From Priapulus caudatus (Eukaryota > Priapulida > Priapulimorpha > Priapulimorphida > Priapulidae), in NCBI RefSeq assembly GCF_000485595.1, contig NW_014577145.1:359651-423650 (forward strand): a stretch of DNA of 64,000 nucleotides. The letters run 5' to 3'. Positions 1 to 13,832 of this stretch are shown piece by piece. The first letter of the stretch is position 1, and every line of letters begins with the position of its first letter. The position numbers were made by a program, and so were the translations under genes. The notes under the pieces are model-generated. The model was not told where the DNA came from. It saw only the letters and a program-made list of their open reading frames with translations, and searched no databases.

Positions 1-45
<45 letters not shown>

Positions 46-95
46 ATACACAAGCATAAACACGCACGCGCACACACACACACACACACACACGT
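1..95. repeat. (CA)n microsatellite
   Basis: An almost pure CA dinucleotide array fills the left edge, interrupted by short TACA and CGCA variants. It is cut by the window start, so its full length is unknown. It lies beyond the 3' end of AXDND1. The rest of 96-568 is AT-rich 3' flank in which I see no gene. Confidence 0.95.
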
Positions 96-311
96 ACACA
101 CGCAATCTTTTCATGTTTATCAACCGCTACACTTATTATTATTCACATGGTGAGATTTACGTATCAAAAACTTTGAACAGTGAAATTATGATTGATGTAT
201 TAGACAATATATAGTGGACGCCTTGGTGATATGGAAATATTTATAGACTTAATTGATTGATTGTGCACAGAATATATCACAACATTTCACATTAACAGTT
301 AAGTACCTAAT

Positions 312-317
312 TTTATT
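312..317 (-). terminator. Candidate polyadenylation signal of AXDND1
   Basis: An AATAAA hexamer on the minus strand lies about 250 bases past the AXDND1 stop codon. The position fits a 3' UTR end, but a single hexamer in AT-rich DNA is weak evidence. Confidence 0.3.
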
Positions 318-568
318 ATTTCCATAACTGTGTGCCACAGCCCATATACAATTGATAAGGTTTATCAACCAACTCCTGTTCTATCTCATAAAATCATTTA
401 ATATCTACCATATATACATCTATTTCTAAATTTGCAATTTCAACTAGATGATCTTGATCTATTATGTAAAACTGATAACATACATATAGGACATATTTTA
501 GCAAGTGCCTGTAAATGTAGAACATTTGATACGAAAGAAATGCATGTTGAAATACAGTTTCTATTACT

Positions 569-3500
569 TCAATCCTTCTTGGCTCTCCTTTTTGAAGACC
601 CTAATCTTGTCTTAGGGCTGGATGGCTTATGACTCGCTCTCCCCTTTCCTGGACTTGTCACAGCAGATCTACTTACAGTAGTAGCTTCCTTGGTAGTAGG
701 AGATTCCTGTCGCTCAGCAGGCAACTCATGATTATTACAACTTGACGTGACTACTTCATCTTGCTTGGCTGAAATAATAATGATATATAATAGGAGGCAT
801 ATCAACAATACACATCACATGTAATAAGCATCGAATGAATAGATGATATCACTTCAACTTCATAAAATCTTTTCCCCTTATCCTCTGCTCAACTCTCCCT
901 TTCCTTCTCCCCCTCATTCCCTTCTCGGTCTTTTTCTTGTTCTTCCCTCTTTCTCTATCTCTCCCTATCCCCCTTTCTCTCTCTTCTAGGTGCTGTAGCA
1001 CTTCCATGTACGATGTTGCATTGAAGAATGTCCCTAGTCAATGCCTGATAAGTGTTGCATACCTGGTTTGGTGTCATTTTTGGTAGCAGGACTTTCCCGT
1101 TGCTGCATGTGCAGTTGTTGCATTGCATTGTTTAGCTGTTCCTGCAACCTAGTGACTGTTGATTCTGCCACCTGTGCTCTCTCCTCTGCACGCCTGTTTA
1201 CACACAAATAGATAACCCTTTAGTCGGATGCAATCCGATATTATTGGTTTTGCTGCAGATTAAATATTTTAATAGTATGATCGTCATTTTATGTTAATGT
1301 TATCAAGAGCTAATAGTACCTATTATTAGGTATTATTAGCTCTTGATGTTATCCACAGGATGGTGCCCGATGAGTCTATGCCAGTCGGCTTTTTTGTCTT
1401 TTAATGCACAACACATTTATTGTCGATTGTAGGCCTGGATAACTGCAGTTCCTTGGGTCTACAATACATCACATATATAACATACGCACGCACGCACGCA
1501 CGCACACATGCCTCTTGAAGAGAGAATAGATTTACATATCAGATACACATCATTCATGACATTACAACACAATTTATGGAAGAAAGCCTAGACGTAGTCA
1601 ACAATCAATACATTGAACTTGGAAGAATAGTTAGATAAAAACTAGTAATTTTGTCTCAAGTTAAGTATCACATGTTTATGAAAAAGAACAACTTACGCAA
1701 GCTGCTGCTGTAAGGTGTTTAGAGCGAGCAGTGGCTCATACTCATCAATGTTCTCTGGGTTATTGCTAAGTTTCTGAGGGTAAGTGTTGTCATCCCTATT
1801 CAGATACTCTATGCTGGTTTCTTGGCTCACACCCATGTTCTCACTAACCTGGAAAAAACAACAAAGTAATATGGTTAGGAATAACTGAAAACCTATACAG
1901 CAACATCGTTTGACATTGTTACTCAGCTTTGATATATGATATACAATACTGCAAGAAGTAAATATCATGAACACAGGTAATCCCCACAGTCGAACGTTGC
2001 TGTGTATAGTAACGAACATAGTAAACATAAAAAGGTAGTAAGCCATACATCTAATCCGCTCAAATGTTGTTCGAGTATTTGTTGCTCGCTGGTCATATTA
2101 TCCTGTATAATTAGCCGTTCCTCCTGCTCCTTGGATGTGTTCTTGTTCAGTAATTGTTGTTGTGAGTCTGGTACTCGAATTTCGGAAGCATTTTTTTCTT
2201 CTTTCTCTTCATGGAAATCTGTGTGTGAAATTTTCTCACATTATGTATATTTAACTGGCAGCAACAATTAATCGGCATCAAATGTTAACTCAGTGTCGCT
2301 AATATATTGTTTATCATTTATAGTTTTCTAAAATGAGAACGTACATCAGTCTGGTATTTATTATTTTCCTATCAGCATAGTCCATTGAAATTTATCAGTA
2401 TAAATAGTGCAGTACATAGTGCATAATGACAATACTGATTGTAGATATAATGCATGCACGGCACGCACACATACTTATGAGACCTGTCCAGGCTGCTTTA
2501 TATTATAGGTTAAGGTTAAAGGGTTCCAATTGTTGGCTGTATGATGAATTATATACTGATAGATATCAGGAATAGATAATAGGGTATTCCCTATTATCTA
2601 CTCCTGATAGATATACTACAGACTTAAATCCTAGCTGACAGCAGTATGTGTCACATAACAGTACTAAATGTGTCTGCTCACCAGGCTCACTCATTGCGCT
2701 TGTGTCTTGATATTGTACTATTGACTCGTGTGGTTCTTGAGGTTGTGCTAAATTCGCTGGCGGCTCGTCATGATCCGTGATGCCAGTAAGTTCCGTGAGC
2801 AGAAGCCCAGCAGTGTGGATCCAATTTTCGGTCTCTGTCTGAATATGAAAAATTGCATATTGACATTCTAACTGGTTCTCATATTCATATTCTAACTCTA
2901 CTTGGTAGTGTACAATAGGTTACTGAATTGCCTAGTTGTTATAGGTCAACGTTATGTTGATAACTTTGGTACGTTACTCGTGGACAGATTAGCAACACTG
3001 TGATCTTGGGAAGAGTTACAATAGCATGACTGCCCACATTTTCCCATTACCCTTGCTCAGTTTCGGACCTCACAGACAAATCTGACAGTCAACCACAAAA
3101 CGTATTTTAGCATACTATGGGCACTCCTAAATAGGGTGATACTGAAAATTAGCTTATTTAGGAGACAGTCTTCATTCAGTGGTAAGCCTGATCGATTAGC
3201 TAGTGAGAATGTTTGTAACTTATAAGACTTGTTATGTCAGCAATCACATATACCTTTAATCTCGTGAGATCTTTCAGGTCAGATTCTGCATCATAATCGG
3301 TGAGACCATTCTTGTATTCTTTAATCATCTCCATTACCATACTAGTGCAGCACCTAAAGTATAGAAACAGACTTTTATATATTTGGCTAAAAGTACACAA
3401 CTTGTTTACTATGAAAACAAATACTGTATTATTGTTATTATTATTATTATTAGTATGGGAGAATGGTCCACGGCAATAGCTTTTCAAATACCGAAGATTT

Positions 3501-6500
3501 CTAATATTTTACTCAGTGTGAATTAGACAGTGTATAACTCAATGTACTCGTTCGTACCTGATGTGAGAAAAACTACCCGTTTTTCTGTTAGTATTTGACG
3601 AGTATTGGATAGTAGTGCACAGTGTGATTCATCAAAAAATGTACCTAGTGACACAGCTACAGAACTCCTCGAGTTTATTGTAGAGATGCATGACACTGCT
3701 GTTTAGTTGTTCAGTGCTGGTGGTAGCCAACATGGCCATCTCGCATGCCTCGGCAGACGTTCCCTCCTTATTAGGTGCCAGCCTCAGAAGCAGCTGAACT
3801 AGCCAGCGTACCATGTCCGTGTGAAGTATAGACACCTGTCGACAGCTACATGATCAGTGACTGCCAACGAGGCAATTAACCAATCGTACTTACAGAAACG
3901 TTATATTAACGCACACCTAAATTTATCGCTAGTGAAAAACATGTGATTCCGACAAAAATGTAGGTCACTGGTGGGTGGTATCTTTAAGGACTTTGTGATT
4001 ATCAAATTTCTCAGTCTACCACTGACTCAACATTTTCAGCCCATAACAATATATAGGGAATTCATACATCATCTAGAAGCCTGCCATCATCGCTGTCAAT
4101 GGCGTTTGTTGAGGAAGTCAACCATTTTCGTGTTTCTTCTATTACACTCTTTAACTCCAGCCTGTAACCACCAATCACCAATTATTTGAGCTTCGTTCAT
4201 CTATGGATAAAATGATCTTAGTCCCATATAATCTTGCAATGCTGAAAAGACTATTTGGGAAAAATGTCTTGCACTAAGGCGGATCTTCTTTAGAATCTAA
4301 TGTTTTTCCAGTGCTATTTGGCAATACTCACTCCACTTGCTCCTCTCCATTCTTCTGGTCTTCATTAGCATTTACTTGTACATTTTTTGGTGTTTGTTGT
4401 AGGTCTATACAGGTGGCTAGCCACTCAGACATCAGCCCAAAAAACCTCAACCACTCTGACTCCGACAGTGTGTTAGCCCCGTTTGCAATGGCCATTAGTC
4501 TGCAATAAAATTTTGAAACATTTTCATATATAATAGGATGCATGACCAACACAACAGTGATCATTACCAGAATTTTATATGGCAATTACTAATAGATAGG
4601 CAGCTGATTGTAATGATATTGCCATATTATGCTAGATATGGCGAGGAAGGGGGAGACAATGTCAACCATGCTGAATAATTTTGGACTAATGGGACCTTAC
4701 TGATTTTACACAGACCTGTTAACCCAGGTTTCCATTGAATTCAGCAAGTTAATTGTAGATGGCGCCACCCCATTTTCTCCAGAGACTTGCACCTTGTATT
4801 GTCTTAGTAGTAGTTCCACAGACTGCAAGATAAAATTCAATCGATTCTGTTATCCTTATTTTTTACTCTTGTATTCTGTGAGGTCACTGGGCTTAGCACC
4901 ACCATTTCACAGAACAATGGTTATATAATTAAAACATTACACCAGACTAACAATATTTTATGTGGACTATCATTATTAATAGGAATCTACAATGTCCTGA
5001 GACTGATACAAATTAAGGGTATATCGATACTATCTAATTATACTTACTTCATTTACAGCTACCATGCGATTGGCATAAGGGTAACCACTTCCACTCTCAG
5101 ATTGATGCCGGTCAAACACCTTCAGTGCATAGGTAGTCCAACAATCAACCTGCTCTCTGTGGAACAGTTAAAATGTGGGGTCACATGGGGTGGCGTTCTT
5201 TTGGGGAGATACGTCACTGCTATGCAGAGACAAACATATAATATGTATAATGCAGGATTAGCTGAGCATAACAGCATTACTAAGCTGGCTCTGTGCATAC
5301 CTAATACTGGCCAGCAGCTCAAAGCATGCCAGCATGGCATCGCCTGAGAACTGTTCAGTGACTCCGTGAAGCTCAACCTCACATCTGTTCAACCTCTCAC
5401 ACATGTGTTCCACTGCCTCATGCTGTGGCACCACCAAGTGTCCGTCCTTTGTACTAAAATAAGAAGAAACGATATATGTTCATCGGACCAAGAATGAAAC
5501 AGACTAAATCTGCCAAAGTACATGCAATTCTAACATATGATATTGAGATGATATCCATATCTATCAAACCTATATAAAACTGAATCCCTAAAACTAATTT
5601 AAATATATAAGCACTGGTGGAAATTTACTTTAGCAGAAACCCAACATGCTATGAAGGTGGGTAATCATGATAGGTAAACATGTATTTTTCTCATTACTGT
5701 TACGTGTTATCAAGGCCTGACACGCCTTGTCATGTTCGTGCACAGACAAATGCTTACTACTGTTTCTCTTTGAAGGTGGCAATTAAATCTGTGAGAACAT
5801 TCTCAATAGTGACCATGCCCATCTTGAAGCAAATCTCCTGCTGAGCTATCTGGCTGCTGCATTTCTGAATTAGCTCCTTCCACACACCCATGTGCTCCTG
5901 CATCCTGTGTGATCCGAAATACAACACAGAAACACAAATTTAGTGACAGTCAAATATAACGGTTTTTATTTGCATAATCTACTAACATGAACACAACTTC
6001 AATAATCTCAAAATTTCTAATATCGGTGGAAAAACCATTTGACAATATAGGGGAATGTTTAAAGTAGCTTTTTGAGCTCGGGTTTACTAAATTAAACATA
6101 TTAAATATAAAAATTGAGGCTAGTAAGTGTTGAATGTCTAACGATTATAAGCCTTGCACATTCCCTCGTATCTACTCACTCCTAAGAGACGATATGCAGA
6201 TCAACAAAAGGTACATTTAACAGTGACCTTCAGTATATATTATAGTATGTGAATGTTTAACCATACCGACTAGACTAAACTAAAAGTGTGCAATGATATA
6301 TAGTGCACGTGATAACTCACTTTCCTAGGTGTTCAGTGTCCTTTTCAGTGAGCAAGATGACGAAGTGTTTCGCGAGTTTCGCCCAGGAGAGCTGTGCGAC
6401 GTGCAGTCGTTTCACTGTGTTCAGCCTGTGCTCATCCGCCACCTGCAAGCGACAAGCACGCCACCTGCTGGTTATAGTTTGTCTGAAACCAAGTGCAGTC

Positions 6501-9500
6501 TCAGGAAGAATATGCATGCGTGACTGATGTATACTATAGTAATATGCTACATAATTATAGGTAAGAGAAATGTGGTTAATGCTAACTCCATGACATACGT
6601 ACACACGTACACATGCTGAAGTGAATGTATTAATCTAGTAAGTAGCTGTTTGGCTACACAGTGTATATTTATGGATGTATTGGTTTTAGCACATTACTGG
6701 GGCAGATGGATGGATCTCAAGAAAAATTTAGGTAGGAAGGCACACAGCTAGTCAGACAAATAACGTGTGTGATATAAAAAGAAGAAAAGAGAAACCACAA
6801 GCTTTACCTTCAGACTAAGCCAGTGAGCGGCTGATGACCAGAGGTTTCTCTCCTCTGTGAGTGTATCAACTTGGAATTGCAATCGTCTTCTCTGCATCTC
6901 ATAGAGCTCATGGTACTCATCCAGCAAGCTTCAATCACACAAATACAACAGCAAACCATGTACTATAAACAGTTAGATTTACAAAGACGTCACACTAAAA
7001 GTTCATTACCACATTCATGTTATGGAATATATAGGGTTAAAGCTATGTTTTTCCAAAGATTAAATACAATAAGGCTGCTGCCGAGATCTATTTATCACAG
7101 ACATTTACTTAATATAAGAGCCTTCTAAGAGAGAAATACCTGGAATTTTTCAGAGCATCTGCCAATGCTGATTTTAACTCATGTTGTGTCTTTTCACCTT
7201 CCCGAGTAGCCTGCCGGTCATGTTCCTTGACATTTGCTAGTTCACTGATGTACACAAGCAAAAAGGCAACATGATTGCACTACACCCCCACGAACTCACT
7301 ATCATATGTTTGATCCTGTTATTTTGCTTATTAAGAGATGATATACAGGTAAAATGTATAAAACTTGTCTGTGAGACGCACACATGCCAGAACAACACTG
7401 AATGGAGCAAAATTGCAGTATGGAGCTAATTCTACTTCTACGACCTATCCAACAGAAGATCATGGAGAATGCAGATGTATATATTTTGACTATACGTAAA
7501 AACTTACTTTGTGAGAAGGAATATTGTGTTCTTAAATTTCGCTAGTTGTTCGCTGAGACGTCTATCCAGGGCTCTCTGTGCCAGTAGCTCCTCATGTAGA
7601 CTGTAACATACAAAAACATGAAGCAACTGGAGCCAACACGATTGTCTCACAGCTATAGAAGCACTGGAGAATATAAGCAAGTGAAATAATTTGAAATAAC
7701 TAGTGCTGCAGACTCAAAGTGACATGCAAGCTCCCATGACAGTACTGGGCCCCACTGCTGTGACCGGTACCCAGTGCAGTGCCTACTGCTACATGATGAC
7801 ATGGCACAGTGGTGAAACGGATTTACAAAAAAGACTGAATTGTACTCCCCCATTTCCTGTCCATGACCCTTAACCTTTGTACACCTGTTCCGAACAGACC
7901 CTGTCATTTTTATTGCCTTCCCCCGATATGATCAATGTGAACACAAAGATAAAGCCATTTAGATATGTGCCCCCTGCACATACATAGGAATGGATGCGAT
8001 TGCCATTGTGCTATCTGCACCCGACAACGTAAGTCCATAACAGCTCAAAAGTATGAACAGATATTCTGCATTCATACAGTAAAGTAACTCATTTAGGTAA
8101 CACATCACATCACAACACTCTTGTGCATTATTATACTTCATATCTTTAAATGAGTTAAAATGACACTAAATCAGACTATGCATCACAATGACCCTTATTT
8201 GGTATACACATGACACCTACAATTACTCATTTGCATTGCCCTAGGTCAATTGTTACATGTTTTCTTTTACTTATGTCCACTATTATAACAACATATAACA
8301 TGATTATTACCTCATTACACGTCTGGGGACCCTGTCCATAAGCTGGCTGTAACTCTTACGTATATCTGCTAAAAGTTCTCCTCTCTCGATGCATTCTACA
8401 CTGACCTGACATAAAAAACGATTGCACTGCATGTTCACCACATTATGAGCAACTGAGAGCGCTCTTGGGTCAGTAGTAAATTGAAAAAAACCGTAAATGT
8501 GCAAACCAATCATTTAAAGATTCGTATACTATACTTTCACAGAAACATCTATGCCTTGAAATCACTATTACCTGCCTTATAATTTCATGAAATATAACGT
8601 TGTAAATATCCTGCTCCTTCTTCAAAATGTTGATGAGACAGTGAATCTGAAAAGTAAGCCCTAAAATGTATCTATACAATTTTAACTAGTCTAGTATAAT
8701 TAATTATTATTAACTAGTATATATACATATATATATATATAATAATATACATATATATATACTAACACTCATGACTATTTTAATTTTGACAACTTCAAAA
8801 CACCAAAGAAACGTAACAACAAAAAGTGACATCTTTATAGTCTTCACTCAAATAAAGGCCCATATTGGACTTCATTTTTTTACTGAACATGATTGAAGAA
8901 AGTAAAGCTTTCTAATCAATGATGGACCTGAAATATTATGCCTATACCACCAGATAATGGATGAAAATAACATATATTTCTATTTATATGCTGTATATAC
9001 TCAATATAAACATCTAATGCATAAACCAATAATTACAAAATACATTTCTAACTTCATTATACGTAAGCGCTGTTCATGCCTATAATATGTCTAGTTGTTC
9101 ATATAGTCTGTTCATGTCTAGAAGATTAGGTAGAAAACAGGTCTGATGGGTTTTACACACCTGGGATGGTCCCTCAATTTCTTGATCCTGCTCACTCTGC
9201 TTTATTCCTGCATGTTCCAACATTTGCATCATCGTCCTCTTCAGCATGATCACTTCATGTCTACCTGTAGGTCGCCTGGCCAACAAAATTTCATCGCCTT
9301 ACAGTCTGGTTACCAATTCTACTATCTGCACTCACAGCCATAGACGAGACAAGTGGGATTATTATAATGTATATATATATCACATAAATTCGCTATATTT
9401 GACAACCATCTGTTTTCCTTAATCAACTCATGGTACATGCATACCATCAAATCAGGTACTTATCATTGGAAAGCTTCCCCAATTGATTAAATGTGACTAT

Positions 9501-11366
9501 AATATTCCCAAAACGACACTGTACAATTGAACAAATCAGAGCTTACATGGATGGGAAAACCACCTGGTGTAAACTATGTTCCTCACTCTTGGTTGTATAT
9601 TTGCTAAAACAAAAAATAATGGAATTAATATAATATTATGTACGTGTGTAATAATTATAATGTAAACTCAATTTATGTATAACTAATATTATAGCTTAAT
9701 TATAATGCAATTATTTTACCATATTCTGACATATCTAATTGTCATATTTATGAATAACTATCACTTTCCATGATTACAATACATATAACTGGGACAGTTA
9801 CATAAAAGGTCATTCTTTTTATAGCCTGAACTATTAGCACAATCTACAAACCAGACCTAGTCAATTTCTTTGTTCTTGCCTGTTTAAAACACACATCTGT
9901 ACACACACAAGTAGTCATATACACATGCACTCCAGTGCTTACCAATCCCTTAATTCCAAAGGCAACACTCCTCTAGACTTAACAATATGGTATTCACTCG
10001 GAATCAGTGTATCTGGTATCACACGGCTACCCTGTCGATAGACACATATAGATCACTCTTTCATTAAAAAATAAAATAACACAAACAGTGACCAGTTAAA
10101 TTAAATAATTATAAGAAATGGAAATGTTTTAATCTAATAACTAACAAGGTGCAACTCCACATACGTACATCATCTTGCACGACAGCCAGAGCATCACCAT
10201 CAGTTACAGCCTCCTTGTCATAAAGGAATGAAATATCCCTGTAACAGGCATAACCTGCACATGTAATCTGCTCATGATACAGCAAACCTATTGGTAGAGG
10301 TATAAGTGTATCCATGTTTTTGCCTGCATGCTATTGTTAAAAACGCCATTATAAGAAAGTTAATGCAAGGAATTATTAGAGGTAATTTATAACATGTAGA
10401 TGAAAGTAAAATTTGATACTACCCTACTACTATATAACACATAAGGTGTATAAGAGGGCTAAACTGACACTATGTGTGCAATTGACCTAGATCCATCTGA
10501 GCAAAATATAACCATGCCTCCTTTTGTGTTGTTGTATTGCGTTTCTGAAATGCTCCCATTGCAGCAACGAAAGATTAGTGCTACTTGTCAATCTGTCCAT
10601 GTGGACATAGTAATTAGTGAGGTCAGGATATTACAGAAAATATATTTGTTCCTAGTTCTATATTTTTGTTGACATACTTGCCTGCTCCACATGAACAGAT
10701 AGTGCTGTCAATTAAATGCTTGAATTTGCATCGACGAGATGGGAAATTCCATACATTGTCCAGCTTCTTTAACGTCGCCTATTAAAAATGTTTTCACAAC
10801 TATAAGTGATAAAAATACAAACGTAGTACTCTACAGTAGAATGTTTGTTGTAGACATAATTATTATGTAAGAATAAATGCAGAGGTTGAAAATTAAGATT
10901 CCTTGGATTGGTGAAACTACAATTATTGCAGTGCCACAAAATTTGATGCACAAGCATGATGGTACCTTCACACTACAAAGAATTTGAGTTGTACACATCA
11001 GAGGTTTGTGGTTCCAATGGGATTGTGTTAACCATAATAACTTATATAACTGCTATACGGTATTAATATCAGGAGTTCATGAATATAGAGTTGATCTTTA
11101 CCAATATGTATAAAAATCTCTAATCATGTACTCCTGTTAATAGCATGCAACTGTATAACTGTCACATATTTACAATAAAAACATCTCTATCTTACACATT
11201 TGCCTAAATTTCCAGGACCAAGATCATTCTCGATGGTACGTTTGTGTGGTTTCTTGAGGGATAGAATGATACTAGCTGGTATGCAATCAGTTTCCGTTAG
11301 TTCAGGTGTACTTCTTTCTTCCATGTCGCTTGCTCTGCAGCTGTCATCATGTTTATTGTCGTCCAT
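569..11366 (-). CDS. AXDND1: Axonemal dynein light chain domain-containing protein 1 (AXDND1 orthologue), 24 coding exons
   Basis: The exons, in transcript order, are 11366-11196, 10778-10678, 10238-10169, 10031-9943, 9603-9547, 9275-9161, 8646-8572, 8405-8311, 7600-7508, 7244-7140, 6928-6808, 6442-6321, 5904-5758, 5453-5301, 5156-5048, 4822-4716, 4499-4332, 3845-3645, 3353-3254, 2838-2682, 2218-2049, 1848-1697, 1193-1063 and 768-569. Every junction is GT-AG and keeps frame, giving 3,009 bases (1,002 residues plus TGA), close to the roughly 1,000 residues of the vertebrate protein. Family signatures include GAGKDISFLYD (residues ~89-99), IPSEYHIVKSRGVLPLE (~122-138), the helix QDIYNVIFHEIIRQVSVEC (~213-231), AQRALDRRLSEQLAKFKNTI (~264-283) and EERNLWSSAAHWLSLK (~349-364). 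Residues ~115-365 match the axonemal dynein light-chain (p28-like) domain and look coiled-coil. ENWIHTAGLLL in exon 20 is another family motif. The tail (~843-1002) is Gln-rich and then basic and Ser-rich. In vertebrates the gene is linked to sperm flagella; an axonemal or ciliary role here is inferred. The start is the first Met of exon 1. The first exons and the extreme termini are the least certain parts. Confidence 0.94.
1302..1347. repeat. Short hairpin element 1 (AXDND1 intron)
   Basis: ATCAAGAGCTAATAGTACCT is followed after a few bases by its reverse complement, with one mismatch. The outer words resemble the other hairpins at 2564-2610, 32636-32675, 35032-35079 and 43047-43092. It lies in the intron between AXDND1 exons 22 and 23. 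Confidence 0.75.
2564..2610. repeat. Short hairpin element 2 (AXDND1 intron)
   Basis: The arms ATCAGGAATAGATAATAGGG and CCCTATTATCTACTCCTGAT form a nearly perfect stem with a loop of a few bases, extended outward by ATAT words. It sits in the intron between AXDND1 exons 20 and 21. Confidence 0.8.
8692..8765. repeat. AT-rich palindromic stretch
   Basis: ACTAGTATATATAC words face GTATATATACTAAC words around a run of TA and AATAAT. It could fold back on itself. It lies in the intron before AXDND1 exon 7 and may be only a degenerate (TA)n array. Confidence 0.5.
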
Positions 11367-12286
11367 TTTATAACAATCTAAATAGAATAATGTAAGGTTA
11401 ACATGAATTAATTAATAATTCACAGCTATAGCCTGCGAACCTACACATCAAAATTAACAAATAGTTGATTGAAGCTGGAGCTCTACGGTCATCTGTATAT
11501 CGGTAGGCAGGTTACATACTAGCTAAATGATCAGCCTCCATGGGTGTTACATGAACATATGTATACTATAAATATGCAATGACAATATGGTGCACTGTTA
11601 GCAATGAGTAGCACAATTTAAGTAATACATGAGGTTGCTCATACTAGTACGCAGAGTAAGGTCATCTTTTAAGGTTGATGCGCTGTGTTACGATCTTTCT
11701 ATTTCCTTAGTAATGTAAACCTACATTGCATCACCAAAATAATTCTTTAAACTTTTAGAGAACAGCAGGAGAGTATACACCAATTTTTAGGAATGACTTA
11801 TCGAGTTATATCCAGATCTAAACCTTTAAATCTAAATAACACTAACAGCAATGTAAAGTACGTGTTATGGTAAACCGACCAGGCTCTCCGACTGTTACAC
11901 GTCGTAGGACCGTACACCTCTCGCCAACGTAGTGTTAAGCGAGAAGGGATCGAACTTGTGGCTAGTGTGATGGCATGCAGCCATTGCTAAGAACTTTTAA
12001 CACTATCAATTTATTACTCAAGGCAGGCATTAATTAATATACTGATTACTGTTACTTATATAGTATATAGTATCATTACTATTGTGACAGTGGGTGTGGA
12101 TGTGAGTCTGTGTGAGTAAAAGTGGGTGACAGCACTTGCCATGGTGTCAAATCTGTCGAACTTTCTTAGGCTCCTACACGGCTACAGTACACTACAAGGG
12201 CGCAAAGTACAGAGAGTCAGAGTATAGGCCTACAGTCTGTCAGTCACACTGTCACTGTCAGTATCAGTGTCACTGACGCTCATAGG
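11367..12286. other. 5' flank of AXDND1, no gene seen
   Basis: This is AT-rich sequence upstream of the AXDND1 start codon and presumably holds its promoter. No clear TATA or RFX-type site was recognised. The part at ~11,870-11,965 (GACCAGGCTCTCCGACTGTT onward) recurs in inverted orientation at ~16,742-16,822 inside the right part of the palindromic region, so the proximal promoter is probably confined to the first ~500 bases. Confidence 0.5.
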
Positions 12287-12374
12287 GTCTATGTCCCCCA
12301 GGGTACTGCCGGAACGTACCCTGGGTACGGTCCTGTATACCGGAACGTACCCTGATAACTATCTAGCTGATATG

Positions 12375-12394
12375 GTTAGGGTTAGGGTTAGGGT
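12375..12394. repeat. Short telomere-like (TTAGGG)n tract
   Basis: Three GGGTTA-type units stand in a row. Related short tracts occur at ~13,014-13,027, ~17,330-17,345, ~17,690-17,702 and ~17,878-17,893, mostly at matching places in the two palindrome arms. Confidence 0.7.
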
Positions 12395-12403
12395 AGCTCT
12401 AGT

Positions 12404-12456
12404 ACTATAGCCCGCGTTCGATTAACTGCGGCAGTTAATCGAACGCGGGCTATAGT
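12404..12456. repeat. Perfect 26-bp-arm palindrome abutting an assembly gap
   Basis: ACTATAGCCCGCGTTCGATT and the bases to 12,429 are mirrored exactly by 12,431-12,456 around one central base. The run of N begins at the next base, so the gap probably arose at this hairpin. Confidence 0.9.
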
Positions 12457-12467
12457 NNNNNNNNNNN
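12457..12467. other. Assembly gap (11 N)
   Basis: Eleven undetermined bases lie immediately right of a perfect palindrome. The true length of the missing sequence is unknown. Confidence 0.99.
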
Positions 12468-13407
12468 CGGCGGATAGACTTTGAAAGCTTCTGATCACTG
12501 TGACGCTCGGAGACATATCTCACACGGAACGTGTTTCCGACTTCGAAGAATCACAGGCAACTTGGAAGCGTCTCAATAAAAAAGGCAAATAAACACGTGC
12601 GAAATGTATTTACTATATAGTATACTACCTAACGTCTTAATGTACGCGTTCTCCTACTCTCCTTCGCCTATTATGGCCGATAATTGCTGTAGTGTAATAG
12701 CGTTCAAATGCTCCTCTGAAACACCAAGTACAGCCGCCCACGCCCTGTGCACAAACAATGAAATAATAGAATATATGCCTGTGGTAAGAATATCCACTAT
12801 CCAGGTCGTTGTCAATAATGACAACCCTAGTTTGGCAATAATTATTGTCATAATGATGTCATTTATATTGCAATTATCTACCGCAAACGAGGGCTGAGTG
12901 AAGGTCTATGTCCCCAGGGTACTGCCGGAACGTACCCTGGTCCTATCTAATATGTCCGGACCGTACCTCGCTACTCCACTAACGAGTCTATGGAGTCGCC
13001 TACACCGTACTCCTAACCCTAACCATATCAATAGCGCAGTGTCGATTTGCTTCCCCAAGTTAACCTGGGTCTAGCTCGGGCCAGCCCCATTATACATTCG
13101 ATTTGCAGCCCGTGGTATTTTGCATTACCCGGCGTCAACCCGGGTGAGGACGAAGTAACCGGCTAGCCGAACCGGTCACTTGGGGGGGGCTTGAGGAAGT
13201 ATCCCACAATCCATTGCAAACGCGAACCAATGCATGGCGACGGATACATCAGTGCAGGAATGGCATGAATGTAGCAGTAGTATTGAAGCATGACTGTCAA
13301 TGACTGCGTGTGTTTGCCCATTCGTTCAAGGATAGAGATGATGTCCATGACGGTGATTGGATAGGATGTTTATTACTGGACATGCTCGTCTATCCTTGCG
13401 CCCATTC

Positions 13408-13832
13408 TTAAGCCTGCGCGCACATTGCTGAACGCTTTTGCTCAAAAACATTTCGTAGCAAATGTTCCAATGAAATGTTCGGCGCATGTGCGGTGAAAAA
13501 AGTCGCCAAAACTTTGGTTCCGAACAAATGTTTCTGAAGATCGGAAATGTTTGGATATCTCGAACATTGTTCGTCAATGTGGCGCTGAATGTCGAACAAT
13601 TCTAGGAACATTGTAAATGCCGTATCACGCCGACGTTGGCCAGTCACGGCCGGATCACGTGACTCTTCACGAACACAGCTACTAGACGGCGCCACGCAGG
13701 TTGTTGCCTGCGAAAATGTTCGGCAATGTGTGGCTCAGCTATTGTTCACGCCGTTCACGCCCATTGCCAGACAAAACATTTGTCGGACGAACATTTGTTC
13801 GGCAAATGTCGGCAATGTGCGCGCAGGCTTTA
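13408..13832. mobile_element. MITE-like insertion with 21-bp terminal inverted repeats
   Basis: The ends TTAAGCCTGCGCGCACATTG and, inverted, TAAAGCCTGCGCGCACATTG match except for one base over 21 bp. The interior is rich in GAACATTTG/CAAATGTTC words facing each other. No target duplication was identified. It is present only in the left arm of the large palindrome, so it probably inserted after the arms formed, or was lost from the other arm. Confidence 0.75.

Noticed and set aside
9161-9262. Acceptor CTACAG inside AXDND1 exon 6
   Set aside because: Using it shifts frame against exon 5; the upstream GGCCAG acceptor joins cleanly.
10674-10682. GC-AG donor at the end of AXDND1 exon 2 (G/GCAAGT)
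   Set aside because: Frame with the next exon requires the GT donor four bases further on, which also restores the family motif GAGKDISFLYD.
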